A stretch of DNA of 64,000 nt from S010-25 sp964441285 (GCA_964441285.1 CAYTUK010000004.1:1-64000); one strand, 5' to 3'. Numbered from the stretch's first letter, positions 28,220-37,563 are shown. Notes: generated by a model not told the origin, from the letters alone. Made by a program: numbers and translations.

Positions 28220-29386
28220 ATGGGCTTCGAAAACATCATCTTCGAATTTGTGCTTATTTTCGCGGGCGCAGCAATACTTGCCACCGTCTTTCTTTATTTA
28301 AAGCAACCCATTATTCTTGCCTATATTGTTCTGGGTGTGATCGCGGGTCCGTGGGGGCTTGACCTTATTAAGGCCCCGGAACATATTGCGCAGCTCTCGC
28401 GTATCGGCGTGATCCTGCTGTTATATTTGCTTGGTATGAACCTGAAGCCGGAGCGGCTCTATCACCTGTTTAGTAAAACAGCCGTAGTCACCTTAATAAC
28501 CAGTATTGTATTCCTTGCTGTTTGTACGTCAGTGGCATTGCTGTCAGGTTTTGGTTTGACTGCGAGTCTGGTTATTGGTGCATCACTGATGTTTTCCAGC
28601 ACGATTGTTAGTCTTAAACTTATTCCAACCACCGCCCTGCACCATAAGCATACGGGTGAAATGATGACCAGCGTTTTATTGATGCAGGATGTCATCGCTA
28701 TTCTGTTAATCCTCGTTATGACTGGCAAGCAGAATAACGAAGTATTCATTGGCATCGTTATGTTACTGGTGAAGCTACTGGTGCTGGTGCTACTTTCATA
28801 CCTGCTGGTGAAGTATATTATTAACCGCCTGTTTATTAAATTTGACACCATTCGTGAGTATGCTTTTCTGCTGTCGTTAGGCTGGGGGCTGTTGCTGGCA
28901 GGGATTGCCGACTACATTGGTTTATCGTATGAAATGGGCGCTTTCATTGCGGGAGTCACCTTTGCTTCTTCACCGGTTGCAATGGTGATTGCTGAAGATC
29001 TGAAACCTTTACGCGATTTTTTTCTTATCCTGTTTTTCTTTTCCATCGGTGCGCAGTTTAATTTTCTGGTCTCGCAGGATGTTTTGAAGGCCGGCGTAGC
29101 GCTGGCGATAACCATTGTAATAATCAAACCCTTTGTATTCAAAAAAGGCTTTGAACTGATCGGTGAGAAAAAATCACTTTCAACTGAACTGGGTGTGCGT
29201 CTGGGACAGGCCAGTGAATTTTCCCTGATGGTTGCTTATACTGCGGTGACCGCGGGTTTAATTGATTTATATACTTCGTATTTAATTCAAATGGTGGTTA
29301 TTATCAGCTTCGTGCTGTCAACTTATCTGGTTGTGTTTCGTTACAATACGCCTATTTCGAGTACCGAATCTCACCGCATGGACTAG
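28220..29386 (+). CDS. Kef-type cation:proton antiporter (CPA2), membrane domain only
   Basis: Monovalent cation:proton antiporter-2 family, 388 residues with about 12 hydrophobic helices. Recognisable are the early VLGVIAGPWGL loop, the LLYLLGMNLKPERL segment and the GASLMFSSTIVSLKLI region. The C-terminal Rossmann-type RCK (TrkA-N) domain that gates KefB/KefC is missing: the protein stops soon after the last helix, at SSTESHRMD. A compact form without RCK is known in the superfamily, so it need not be truncated. The ion (K+ or Na+) is undetermined. It precedes the ECF sigma gene by about 60 bp. Confidence 0.88.
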   Translation: MGFENIIFEFVLIFAGAAILATVFLYLKQPIILAYIVLGVIAGPWGLDLIKAPEHIAQLSRIGVILLLYLLGMNLKPERLYHLFSKTAVVTLITSIVFLAVCTSVALLSGFGLTASLVIGASLMFSSTIVSLKLIPTTALHHKHTGEMMTSVLLMQDVIAILLILVMTGKQNNEVFIGIVMLLVKLLVLVLLSYLLVKYIINRLFIKFDTIREYAFLLSLGWGLLLAGIADYIGLSYEMGAFIAGVTFASSPVAMVIAEDLKPLRDFFLILFFFSIGAQFNFLVSQDVLKAGVALAITIVIIKPFVFKKGFELIGEKKSLSTELGVRLGQASEFSLMVAYTAVTAGLIDLYTSYLIQMVVIISFVLSTYLVVFRYNTPISSTESHRMD

Positions 29387-29448
29387 GCATCTGTCCAGGA
29401 ATAGAATAATGTTCTTTTATAAAACGGCAAAGTACGCCTAAATCCAGT

Positions 29449-30045
29449 ATGTCCGACCAGCAACAAGCACAACAGCAACGACTAAATAATCAGGGTATTC
29501 ATAAGCTGGATGCTGATGCGCTGGTGCGTGAGCATATTAGCTGGATGCTTGCATTGGCGCAGCGTATGTTGGGTGATCATGCGCTTGCTGAAGATGTTGT
29601 GCAGGATGCCTTTATTAACGTATTTCGCTCGCTGAGTTCATTTCAAGGTCGGTCTAGCTTAAAAACCTGGTTGCACCGTATTACAGTGAATGCCGCACTG
29701 ATGAAATTACGTCGCTTAAAACGCCTGGCTGAGCAGCCAATTGATGAACTCCTGCCTGAATTCGATCAATATGGCTGCCGTATTGAAGCCAGCTGGAAAA
29801 CGCTAGAGAGTGTTGAGAAAATTGTCGCTGATGAGCAGTATCGGGAACAGATACATAAAAAAATTAATCAATTACCTGACGCATACCGTATCATTTTGCT
29901 GCTTCGTGACATCGAAGGTTATGATACAGGTGAAGTTGCAGTGTTACTGGATATTTCCGCAGCTAATGTAAAAATACGGCTTCATCGAGCGCGAGCAGCA
30001 TTGAAAAAGCTCCTTGAACCCCTACTTCGCGGCGAGGCATTTTGA
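29449..30045 (+). CDS. ECF-type RNA polymerase sigma factor
   Basis: Sigma-70-family group 4 regulator of 198 residues. Region 2 includes AEDVVQDAFINVFRSLSSFQG and LKTWLHRITVNAA (roughly residues 45-85), and region 4 with its helix-turn-helix is at about 140-190 (LPDAYRIILLLRD to VKIRLHRARAALKKLL). The stop codon overlaps the ATG of a zinc-finger anti-sigma gene (TGATG), the normal sigma/anti-sigma pairing. The cognate signal is unknown; nothing at hand reveals its target promoter. Confidence 0.94.
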   Translation: MSDQQQAQQQRLNNQGIHKLDADALVREHISWMLALAQRMLGDHALAEDVVQDAFINVFRSLSSFQGRSSLKTWLHRITVNAALMKLRRLKRLAEQPIDELLPEFDQYGCRIEASWKTLESVEKIVADEQYREQIHKKINQLPDAYRIILLLRDIEGYDTGEVAVLLDISAANVKIRLHRARAALKKLLEPLLRGEAF

Positions 30046-30356
30046 TGAAACATTACAATAAAACTGGATTCTGGCGTTGGATGAAAGGCCTTATGTTCAG
30101 ACATATCCGCCGCCTGATGACCTGCAAGGAGTTCGAGGATTTCGTGCTCGATTACCTTGATGGTGAGCTTTCGGTGCAGCAGCAGGCTGCCTTCGATTTG
30201 CATTTACGCCTGTGCCGGGCATGTCGGCAATACCTGCGGGCGTATAAACATTCAATTGATCTTGATCGTGCTGTATTTTCCTCAGCAGATGCGCCTGTGC
30301 CCGATGATGTACCAGAGGATTTGATTAAAGCGATACTCAAATTGCGGGAGCGATAA
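30045..30356 (+). CDS. Anti-sigma factor with zinc-finger (zf-HC2)
   Basis: This 103-residue protein carries the HC2 zinc-finger domain of ZAS-type anti-sigma factors: Cys at MTCKEF, then DYLDGELS, then the HLRLCRACRQYL cluster giving the H-x3-C-x2-C ligands. No clear membrane helix follows, so it is likely soluble, and its CxxC could respond to redox state as in RsrA-type partners (inference). Translation starts at ATG 30045, overlapping the sigma-factor stop by one base. It should bind and silence the upstream sigma factor. Confidence 0.88.
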   Translation: MKHYNKTGFWRWMKGLMFRHIRRLMTCKEFEDFVLDYLDGELSVQQQAAFDLHLRLCRACRQYLRAYKHSIDLDRAVFSSADAPVPDDVPEDLIKAILKLRER

Positions 30357-30458
30357 TAAAATATGTAATTTAAGTGTATCCAGATGGCAATGATTAGCAT
30401 CCAACGAGTATCAATAACTCATTGGACATTAAGTCCTACAATAACAGGAGAGACAGCT

Positions 30459-30872
30459 ATGAATATCAAAGCAGGTATAATTTCAGGTTTTATTGCCACC
30501 GTTGTATTATCAATATTGATGATCGCAAAAGCAAAAATGGGAGTGATGCCCGATCTTAATGCGATAAAAATGCTCGCTGGTATGATGGGCGCACCGTTGG
30601 CGATGGGCTGGGTAGCGCATTTTGTGATTGGCACCATTGTTTGGGGAATACTGTTTGCACTGCTGGTGGATAAACTTCCCGGTGGGATAATGAGTAGTGC
30701 CATTATTTTTTCCATCGGTGCCTGGTTTCTGATGATGATTGGGCCAATGCCGATGGCAGGCGCAGGGTTATTCGGTTTGCATCTTGGCATGATGGCACCG
30801 GTTGCTACGTTGATGTTGCATATTATCTGGGGGCTTGTGTTAGGTTTCAGTTATAAGAAATTTGCCCATTAA
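30459..30872 (+). CDS. Small four-helix membrane protein (DUF6789-like)
   Basis: This 137-residue protein is very hydrophobic, with about four membrane segments (6-24, 40-62, 75-95 and 105-130) rich in Gly, Met and Ala. The start at 30459 is set by a strong AGGAGAG; the frame upstream to 30384 is unlikely. The pattern resembles the DUF6789 family of uncharacterised membrane proteins. It lies about 100 bp after the anti-sigma gene in the same direction and may be a target of the ECF sigma factor, but no promoter was identified. Function is not known. Confidence 0.72.
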   Translation: MNIKAGIISGFIATVVLSILMIAKAKMGVMPDLNAIKMLAGMMGAPLAMGWVAHFVIGTIVWGILFALLVDKLPGGIMSSAIIFSIGAWFLMMIGPMPMAGAGLFGLHLGMMAPVATLMLHIIWGLVLGFSYKKFAH

Positions 30873-30910
30873 TTCTGCTCACTAAGCATTTGAAACTGGT
30901 GGGTAAGGCG

Positions 30911-30946
30911 GCGTTGATCAGGTATTCGTTATATTCTGATCAGCGC
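30911..30946 (+). terminator. Candidate hairpin between convergent genes
   Basis: GCGTTGATCAG (30911-30921) can pair with CTGATCAGCGC (30936-30946), 11 bp with one G-U wobble and a 14-base loop, followed on the + strand by a weak CTTTCGT tail. It lies just after the small membrane protein and over the last codons of the convergent corB-type gene. It is plausible as a weak + strand terminator; the U-tract is poor. Confidence 0.4.
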
Positions 30947-32243
30947 TTTCGTCTGCCCCCGTTTGGTCTGATGTTGTGATTGTATTGGCATTGCTGTCTA
31001 GCAATTTCGCCGTTAAGACAGCATTGTTGTTTGCCCGAGTGATTTCAATAGTATAACCCGCGATCATCAAACTGGTGCCAGGCGGTGGGATAATCTCCAT
31101 GTGCTCCAGAATAAGACCATTAAGTGTTTTCGGACCTTTTGCCGGTAACTTCCATTCAAGTGTGCGATTAATCTCTCGCAGATGCGTGTTGCCATCAATC
31201 AGGTAAGAACCATCTATTTGTTTATATATACCACGGTTACGCGTTGGTGAGTCGGTGGTAAACTGACCAACAATCTCTTCCAGAATATCTTCTAGTGTGA
31301 CCAGCCCCTGAATACTGCCATATTCATCCACAACCAGTCCTGAGCGGCGTCTGTTGCTCTGAAAATTTAATAGTTGCCGAGTCAATGAAGTCGCCGCAGG
31401 AATAAAATAGACGGGTCGAATCAGTGACTTTAATGTTTCCATGTTAAGTTCATCGCGGGCAAAAAAGTTAAGCACTTTACGTAAATGGAGAATTCCGGTG
31501 GTATGGTCGATGCTGTCGTGAAACACAGGGACTCGTGTGCGCTGACTGTGAGTAATCTGGTGTACGATATCGCTCCAGCTGTCATTTAAATCAATGCCGG
31601 TGATTTCATTGCGTGGAATCATAATATCTTCGACGCTTACCTGCTCCAGATCGAGGATTCCAAGCAACATACTGGTATGTGCCCCGGGCATAAAAGATCG
31701 GGTTTCCATTACCACGGCCCTGAGTTCATCTGTGCTGAGCTCCTGTTTGGCACTTTTCCCCGGATGCACGCCAATGAGTGCCAGCAAAGCATTGGAGAAG
31801 ATATTTACCAACCAGACAAAGGGGTAAAGAGGGATGGCGATAAGGGTATAAATAAATGCCGCAGGGAAAGCAATTTTTTCTGGTTTTAACGCCGCCAGTG
31901 TTTTAGGTGTTACTTCAGAAAAGACCAGAATAACGAATGTCAGGACAAACGGAGCAATAATCAGGCTGTTCTCACCAAACAGGCGCGAGGCAATAACCGT
32001 TGCCAGCGTGGCAGCGAAAATATTAACAATATTGTTGCCCAGTAATATCAGACCCAGTAGACGGTCGGGTCTGTCGAGTAATTTCTGTGCCAGTATGGCT
32101 GCGCGATGGCCCTTATCAGCAAGGCTTTTCAGGCGATAACGGTTAAGCGTCATCAGTGCTGTTTCAGAACCGGAAAAGAAACCCGATAACAGTATCATGA
32201 TGCCGAGGATAAGAAAAAGTGTACCCGTAGAAATATCGTTCAA
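30918..32243 (-). CDS. CorB/YfjD-type CNNM transporter with CBS pair
   Basis: Membrane protein of 441 residues with an N-terminal DUF21 (CNNM) transmembrane domain (about 5-190), two CBS repeats (about 205-330, with SVEDIMIPRNEITGIDLND and RPVYFIPAATS) and a C-terminal CorC_HlyC domain (about 345-420). The family is linked to magnesium and other divalent-cation export. In E. coli the orthologous yfjD lies beside ypjD and ffh, exactly as here. A soluble CBS/CorC_HlyC relative, corC, is at 7132. Confidence 0.92.
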   Translation of the reverse strand: MNDISTGTLFLILGIMILLSGFFSGSETALMTLNRYRLKSLADKGHRAAILAQKLLDRPDRLLGLILLGNNIVNIFAATLATVIASRLFGENSLIIAPFVLTFVILVFSEVTPKTLAALKPEKIAFPAAFIYTLIAIPLYPFVWLVNIFSNALLALIGVHPGKSAKQELSTDELRAVVMETRSFMPGAHTSMLLGILDLEQVSVEDIMIPRNEITGIDLNDSWSDIVHQITHSQRTRVPVFHDSIDHTTGILHLRKVLNFFARDELNMETLKSLIRPVYFIPAATSLTRQLLNFQSNRRRSGLVVDEYGSIQGLVTLEDILEEIVGQFTTDSPTRNRGIYKQIDGSYLIDGNTHLREINRTLEWKLPAKGPKTLNGLILEHMEIIPPPGTSLMIAGYTIEITRANNNAVLTAKLLDSNANTITTSDQTGADESADQNITNT

Positions 32244-32348
32244 AAATTAAGTCTCGTTTAACTGGGACGGATGAATTATATACCTAAAAGTAATTGAGTT
32301 AAGCCTGTTGTCGGTGCGCAAAATAGTTTGGCTGCCTTGCTCATTGAT

Positions 32349-33155
32349 TTATGAGAGGATAATTTCAAGCACGAGTTTACTGCCAAAATAAGCCAGCATC
32401 AGACTAAAAAATCCAATTAATGTCCAACGAATGGCAATGCGCCCACGCCAGCCCAGGAACCAGCGACCAATGAGCAACATTAAGAATACAAACCAGGCAA
32501 TAATGGAAAGTACGGTCTTATGTGCCAGTTGTTGCGTAAACATGTCTTCCAGAAACATCAGTCCGCTGGCAAGAGAAATACTAAGGCAAATAAAGCCGAC
32601 AGTTAACGCTTCAAATAATAGATTTTCAAGCGTTTTAAGTGGCGGTAGCAGACTAACAAAACCGCCTGGTTGATGGTTGTGTAACAACCGATTCTGAATG
32701 GATAATATAATCGCCAGCAGCGCAGCCAGGGCTAATATACTGTATGCGATCAACGAGGTGATTACATGGAAATAGAGTGCGTCAGGGCTGTTGGGTTCGA
32801 GCAGATGGTTGGACGTAAAATTCATGTCGAGTATCATTGACAGCATAGTCAACGGCAAAATAATAACGACTAGCAGTTCAGTACGATAACGGAATGCCGT
32901 GACCAGAGTAAACAGAGCGATGAAAGCACTGATAACGGATAAGGCGTTGTAAATGCCTAAGTTAATCGCTGATGGTCCTAATATATCCAGATATAAAGCA
33001 TAACCCTGTGCGAGAAAACCCAGCAATCCAATGAATAAAACAGGCGTTTTTGGTACTGCCACAGTGAATGAATACTGGCGTAACTTCAATATTAAGAGCA
33101 CTGTACAGGCGGTGTAAAGGAAGAAGGCCGCGTAAGTAACGATGAGGTTATCCAT
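32349..33155 (-). CDS. ypjD: YpjD-like inner-membrane cytochrome c assembly family protein
   Basis: Integral membrane protein of 268 residues with about eight hydrophobic helices, resembling the CcsA/CcmC cytochrome c assembly superfamily (YpjD branch). The position between the corB-type gene and ffh matches E. coli ypjD. The haem-handling WGxxWxWD motif of true CcsA/CcmC proteins is not evident, so a role in cytochrome maturation is not shown. The last helix is followed by a short tail. It is divergent from ffh. Confidence 0.88.
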   Translation of the reverse strand: MDNLIVTYAAFFLYTACTVLLILKLRQYSFTVAVPKTPVLFIGLLGFLAQGYALYLDILGPSAINLGIYNALSVISAFIALFTLVTAFRYRTELLVVIILPLTMLSMILDMNFTSNHLLEPNSPDALYFHVITSLIAYSILALAALLAIILSIQNRLLHNHQPGGFVSLLPPLKTLENLLFEALTVGFICLSISLASGLMFLEDMFTQQLAHKTVLSIIAWFVFLMLLIGRWFLGWRGRIAIRWTLIGFFSLMLAYFGSKLVLEIILS

Positions 33156-33588
33156 GCTGATTTATAGTGTTTTTGAGTACATAGTGGCTGTGTTAGGTTT
33201 AACTATCAATCAACAATCGCTGATAGATTTTTATTGCAAAAGGTGAAGCTAAGGTTGTCCTGATTAAGTGTTGTTTTGTAAATGTTGTTTGTGTCGATGG
33301 CAATACATCGTTCACGGCTTAAGCATAAGTTCTCTGTTGCCTTTCGCAGTGCTGACTAGTTGGCAGCGTATAATTTAATTCAGCATGGCATAGTATCACT
33401 AGAAAAGGATAACAAAAACCATATTACCGTGTTTAGACTAAATTAATGTAAAAATTAACAAAATTGCGCATTATCTTAAATTAATAGAGGTGTCCTTAAG
33501 TCATTTGCAGCATTGTGCAGGTGAGGGTCGATTACGATTCAGGTATACTCGTGCACCTCCAACTATTTTATACATGCTCAGGTAAATT
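33156..33588. other. Intergenic region upstream of ffh
   Basis: This 433-bp divergent region between ypjD and ffh is AT-rich for most of its length. A TATACT at 33544-33549 would suit a -10 for ffh, but no matching -35 is found at 16-18 bp. No RNA gene was recognised, and no 4.5S RNA core motif is visible. Confidence 0.4.
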
Positions 33589-34974
33589 ATGTTCGATGGA
33601 TTAAGTGACCGCCTTGCAGGAACGGTGCAAAAATTACGTGGCGAAGGCCGTTTAACGGAAAAAAACATTCAGGATGCATTGCGAGATGTACGCCGCGCTC
33701 TGCTTGAGGCAGACGTTGCTTTGCCAGTAGTCCGCAGTTTTATTGAAGAAGTAAAGCAACGAGCGCTGGGTGAAGAGGTTTTGACCAGTTTGCAACCGGG
33801 TCAGGTTTTCATTTCTATCGTACAAACTGAACTCGAAAAAGTGATGGGCTCTCGCAATGAGGGCCTTGATTTGAGCGCACAACCTCCTGCTGTGGTATTA
33901 ATGGCAGGTCTCCAGGGCGCAGGTAAAACCACAACTGTGGCCAAACTTGCCCAGTACCTTAAACAACGTGAAAATAAAAAATCACTACTGGTAAGTTGTG
34001 ATATATATCGTCCCGCAGCAATTGAGCAGCTACGTACACTGGCCGATCAGGTTGGTGCCGAATTTTTCCCAAGCACGACCGAACAGCAGCCAGCAGCGAT
34101 TGTGCGTGCGGCAATCGACTATGCACGCAAACATTTTCTGGATGTAGTGCTAGTGGATACCGCTGGCCGATTACATATTGATACCGAAATGATGGCCGAA
34201 ATTAAGACCATTCATGCTGCGGCGGATCCGGTAGAAACCCTGTTTGTGGTTGATAGTATGACTGGTCAGGATGCGGCTAATACCGCGCAGGCATTTAATG
34301 CAGCCCTGCCACTGACTGGTGTGATACTGACCAAGACAGATGGTGATGCACGCGGCGGAGCGGCGCTGTCAATTCGCCAGATTACCGGCAAACCCATCAA
34401 GTTTATGGGGTCGGGGGAAAAAGTCGATGCGTTGCAAGCCTTTCACCCTGACCGAGTGGCATCACGTATATTGGGAATGGGTGATGTGCTTTCTCTGGTT
34501 GAAGAAGTGCAGCAGAAAGTTGACCATAAAAAAGCGGAAAAGCTGGCAAAAAAGGTTCAAAAAGGTAAAAACTTTGACTTTAATGACCTCAAGGAACAAT
34601 TTGAGCAGATGCAGAACATGGGCGGCATGGCCGGTATGCTGGACAAATTGCCCGGTATGTCGGGCATGACAGAAAAATTGAAGGGTAAAGTAGATGACCG
34701 TGAAATGCGACGTATGGTGGGCATTATTAATTCAATGACACCCAAAGAGCGCAAATTTCCCGATATTATTAAAGGCTCGCGCAAACGCCGTATTGCCCAG
34801 GGCTGTGGCTTGCAGGTGCAAGATATTAATCGCCTGATTAAACAACAGATGCAGATGCGCAAGATGATGAAAAAAATGTCCAGAGGCGGCATGGCAAAAA
34901 TGATGCGCGCCATGAAAGGTGGTGGCGGTGGTATGCCACCGGGCATTGGCGGGCCGGGTGGCATGGGTTTTTAG
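33589..34974 (+). CDS. ffh: Signal recognition particle protein Ffh
   Basis: SRP54 homologue that binds 4.5S RNA and signal sequences and delivers nascent membrane proteins to FtsY. The N domain is 1-90. The G domain carries the P-loop GLQGAGKTTTVAKL (about 107-120), then DTAGR and TKTDGDARGGAALS. The methionine-rich M domain starts at about 325 and ends in a Met/Gly/Pro-rich tail (KMMRAMKGGGGGMPPG) typical of bacterial Ffh. 461 residues. Confidence 0.98.
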   Translation: MFDGLSDRLAGTVQKLRGEGRLTEKNIQDALRDVRRALLEADVALPVVRSFIEEVKQRALGEEVLTSLQPGQVFISIVQTELEKVMGSRNEGLDLSAQPPAVVLMAGLQGAGKTTTVAKLAQYLKQRENKKSLLVSCDIYRPAAIEQLRTLADQVGAEFFPSTTEQQPAAIVRAAIDYARKHFLDVVLVDTAGRLHIDTEMMAEIKTIHAAADPVETLFVVDSMTGQDAANTAQAFNAALPLTGVILTKTDGDARGGAALSIRQITGKPIKFMGSGEKVDALQAFHPDRVASRILGMGDVLSLVEEVQQKVDHKKAEKLAKKVQKGKNFDFNDLKEQFEQMQNMGGMAGMLDKLPGMSGMTEKLKGKVDDREMRRMVGIINSMTPKERKFPDIIKGSRKRRIAQGCGLQVQDINRLIKQQMQMRKMMKKMSRGGMAKMMRAMKGGGGGMPPGIGGPGGMGF

Positions 34975-35302
34975 GCCGAGCAAATCGATATAACGAATCT
35001 ATTACACCAAAACAACTAAAAACTGTATCCTGGTGACCTTATCGACCAGGCGGGGAAGACCTGCTTGCATAAAGCGATCTCGGCTTGCCCAGATAAATTG
35101 CAGCAACGACTTGAACCCTATATTGGAAATACCATTGTTGGTTATTGGTATAAGGGATGCTATTACCGGAAATTACACTTTTATCTATCATTTAAAGCTA
35201 ATTCAGGCTTCCATCCGGCATAATAATAACGTAAAATTCGCGGTTTCCTGTGACTACCTGCTTTGGCAGTAGTTGTGCGTATTTAATTTTTTGAGAGTAA
35301 CT
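34975..35302. other. Intergenic region between ffh and rpsP
   Basis: This 328-bp gap must contain the promoter and leader of the rpsP operon. A 6-bp hairpin CCTGGT/ACCAGG (35029-35034 and 35045-35050) has no T-run, so it is not a convincing ffh terminator. Weak short frames cross the region but show no coding character or family match. Confidence 0.4.
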
Positions 35303-35560
35303 ATGGTAACCATACGTTTATCCAGAGGCGGTTCGAAGAAGAACCCGTTTTATCATATTGATGTAAAAGATTCACGGCGATCACGCGATGGTCGGTATAT
35401 TGAACGCATCGGCTTTTTTAATCCGAGCGCGGGTGGTAATGAAGAACGTTTAAAGCTTGATCTGAATCGAGTAGAGTACTGGAAATCAGTTGGTGCAACA
35501 ACTTCTGATCGGGTTTCCGTGCTGATGAAGACTGCTGCACAAGTTGTCGTTGCGGCTTAA
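35303..35560 (+). CDS. rpsP: 30S ribosomal protein S16
   Basis: Small-subunit protein of 85 residues starting MVTIRLSRGGSKKNPFYHI, the S16 hallmark, with the conserved DSRRSRDGRYIERIGFFNP motif. The longer frame back to 35273 is rejected because the canonical start ATG 35303 follows a GAG-rich ribosome-binding site. First gene of the conserved rpsP-rimM-trmD-rplS operon. Confidence 0.98.
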   Translation: MVTIRLSRGGSKKNPFYHIDVKDSRRSRDGRYIERIGFFNPSAGGNEERLKLDLNRVEYWKSVGATTSDRVSVLMKTAAQVVVAA

Positions 35561-35698
35561 CTCAGGTATCTGTTTTAGCGTTGTGTAAGTGCACGATGCT
35601 CTATTTGTAGCACTAAATTTTGTAGGCACTGAATTCCTGCAATCTGGTTGATGCATGAACAGGCTGATGAAAAAGAGAATGGCCAACAGGACGTTTTC

Positions 35699-36280
35699 AT
35701 GCGGTTAGATAAAGAAAAACGGCATAATCGGTACAGTGAGCCACACGATGAAATGGTTATTCTAGGGCGAGTATCGGGTGTTTATGGTGTAAAAGGCTGG
35801 ATTAAGATCTATTCCTATACTGATCCGGCAGAGGCGATTGTTAACTATTCGACCTGGTACATGCGACCAGGTAATCGGCGGTCTGACTGGGCGCAGGTTG
35901 AATTGCTTCAGGGGAAAGGCCATGCAAAAACGGTGATTGCTCGGTTGCAGGGCTGTGATGATCGAAATCTGGCGCAGTTGTATACAGGCTATGAGATTGC
36001 CATTAACTCATCGCAGCTAAAACAGCTTAACGGCATTGATGAATTTTATTGGCGGGATCTGATTGGTCTGAAGGTGGTTAACAGACAGGGTGTCGTCCTG
36101 GGTAAGGTGAAACATCTGCTGGAAACCGGTGCCAATGATGTGCTGGTTGTACGCAGTGATAGCACCAATGGTGAGCATCAGGAACATCTTATCCCCTGGT
36201 CATTTGAGCAGGTGATTATTTCAGTTAACCTGGAAGTTTCACTGATAGAAGTTGACTGGCAGGAAGACTGGATTAAATAA
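35699..36280 (+). CDS. rimM: 16S rRNA processing/ribosome maturation factor RimM
   Basis: Assembly factor binding S19 and the 30S head. The N-terminal RimM domain contains VILGRVSGVYGVKGWIKIYSYTDP, and the C-terminal PRC-barrel includes DEFYWRDLIGLKVVN and GVVLGKVKHLLETGANDVLVV. Upstream starts (TTG 35648, ATG 35651) would give 210 residues. ATG 35699 is preferred because AGGA lies 8 bp upstream and the result, 193 residues, is still somewhat long for the family owing to an 18-residue polar N-terminal extension. Confidence 0.92.
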   Translation: MRLDKEKRHNRYSEPHDEMVILGRVSGVYGVKGWIKIYSYTDPAEAIVNYSTWYMRPGNRRSDWAQVELLQGKGHAKTVIARLQGCDDRNLAQLYTGYEIAINSSQLKQLNGIDEFYWRDLIGLKVVNRQGVVLGKVKHLLETGANDVLVVRSDSTNGEHQEHLIPWSFEQVIISVNLEVSLIEVDWQEDWIK

Positions 36281-36334
36281 TTGCTGTATTTGAGCCGCTT
36301 TATTATCGAGCTTTGTTCTCGGGTAAATATATAG

Positions 36335-37135
36335 ATGAATTTTTATGTCATCAGCCTGTTTCCCGAAATGATTGAACAGGCCTGTTCATGCGGTGTGTTG
36401 GGTAGAGCAATAAAGCACGGTTTGATCCGTGTACACTGCATCAATCCAAGAGATTTTGCCCAGGATCGGCATCGGACAGTGGATGATCGGCCCTATGGTG
36501 GTGGTCCTGGTATGCTGATGAAATGGCAACCGCTGGCTGCTGCGATAGATGCGGCAAAGCAGCAGGCATCTGCAATGGCAAAAGTGATTTACATGAGCCC
36601 GCAGGGCAAGTTGTTAAATCAGCAGTCAGTTAGGCAGGTTGCAGATGCAGCACCGGATCTAATTTTAATTGCAGGTCGCTACGAAGGCATTGATGAGCGT
36701 CTGGTCGAACAGCTGATTGATGAAGAATGGTCAATTGGTGATTATGTATTAAGCGGTGGTGAGTTGGCAGCAATGGTGGTGATTGATGCTGTGGCTCGAT
36801 TGTGTCCCGGCGTTCTGGGTGACGAACAATCAGCACAACAGGATTCGTTTATGCAGGGTTTACTTGATTGCCCACATTATACCAGGCCAGAAGAAATTCA
36901 CGGTTATACCGTGCCGGCTGTTTTATTGAGTGGTGATCATAAGGCGATTGCACAATGGCGATTGCAGCAGGCGCTTGGCCGTACATGGTTAAGGCGGCCT
37001 GAATTAATTGAGGCCCTTAAAAAAGCGACTGGAACAGCTGCACCTGAGTCTACTGCGCATAATGTCGGCTGGGATGATAATAAGGAAAAATTACTGACTG
37101 AATTTATTCAGGCAAACAAAAACGGCAGCCGGTAA
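36335..37135 (+). CDS. trmD: tRNA (guanine37-N1)-methyltransferase
   Basis: SPOUT methyltransferase forming m1G37, which prevents +1 frameshifting. The catalytic knot is clear: LIAGRYEGIDERL followed by WSIGDYVLSGGELAAMVVIDAVARL (split here at the conserved GDYVLSGGE). An N-terminal DRPYGGGPGMLM motif is present, and the C-terminal DNA-binding-like extension ends at about 266. Third gene of the ribosomal operon, 54 bp after rimM. Confidence 0.98.
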   Translation: MNFYVISLFPEMIEQACSCGVLGRAIKHGLIRVHCINPRDFAQDRHRTVDDRPYGGGPGMLMKWQPLAAAIDAAKQQASAMAKVIYMSPQGKLLNQQSVRQVADAAPDLILIAGRYEGIDERLVEQLIDEEWSIGDYVLSGGELAAMVVIDAVARLCPGVLGDEQSAQQDSFMQGLLDCPHYTRPEEIHGYTVPAVLLSGDHKAIAQWRLQQALGRTWLRRPELIEALKKATGTAAPESTAHNVGWDDNKEKLLTEFIQANKNGSR

Positions 37136-37215
37136 GTAAAGATAAAAACATATTGGAATGAAATATTTAACAAGACGCGTTAACAATGTAAGCAATGCGA
37201 GAGCGGAGTAGAAAC

Positions 37216-37563
37216 ATGAGTAACATTATTCAACAGCTTGAAGCTGAACAAATGACACGTGAAATTCCTGAATTTCACCCAGGTGATACGGTGGTTGTTC
37301 AGGTACGTGTAAAAGAAGGTGACCGTGAGCGTTTACAGGCATTTGAAGGTGTTGTTATTGCCAAACGCAATCGTGGCCTTCATTCTGCTTTTACCGTACG
37401 TAAAATTTCACATGGCGAAGGTGTTGAGCGTGTGTTCCAAACCTACAGTCATGCGATTGGTGAGATAGCGGTGAAGCGTCGTGGTAAAGTTCGTCGCGCC
37501 AAACTGTATTATCTGCGTGGACGTACTGGTAAGTCTGCACGTATCACCGAAAAGCTAAAATAA
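37216..37563 (+). CDS. rplS: 50S ribosomal protein L19
   Basis: Large-subunit protein of 115 residues at the 30S-50S interface, with the family motifs FHPGDTVVVQVRVKEGDRERLQ and KISHGEGVERVFQTYSH (each shorter than the domain) and a basic C-terminus RTGKSARITEKLK. ATG 37216 follows a GGAG-type site; the longer frame from 37195 is not supported. Last gene of the operon and followed by a strong terminator at 37657. Confidence 0.98.
   Translation: MSNIIQQLEAEQMTREIPEFHPGDTVVVQVRVKEGDRERLQAFEGVVIAKRNRGLHSAFTVRKISHGEGVERVFQTYSHAIGEIAVKRRGKVRRAKLYYLRGRTGKSARITEKLK

Noticed and set aside
33156..33588. 4.5S RNA gene beside ffh
   Set aside because: The conserved SRP RNA core was not seen in this gap or between ffh and rpsP.
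33541..33589. ffh promoter at TATACT
   Set aside because: No acceptable -35 at 16-18 bp and no extended -10; left unassigned.
35033..35272. 79-residue frame between ffh and rpsP
   Set aside because: No family match, poor start context and no coding character; more likely leader or spacer.
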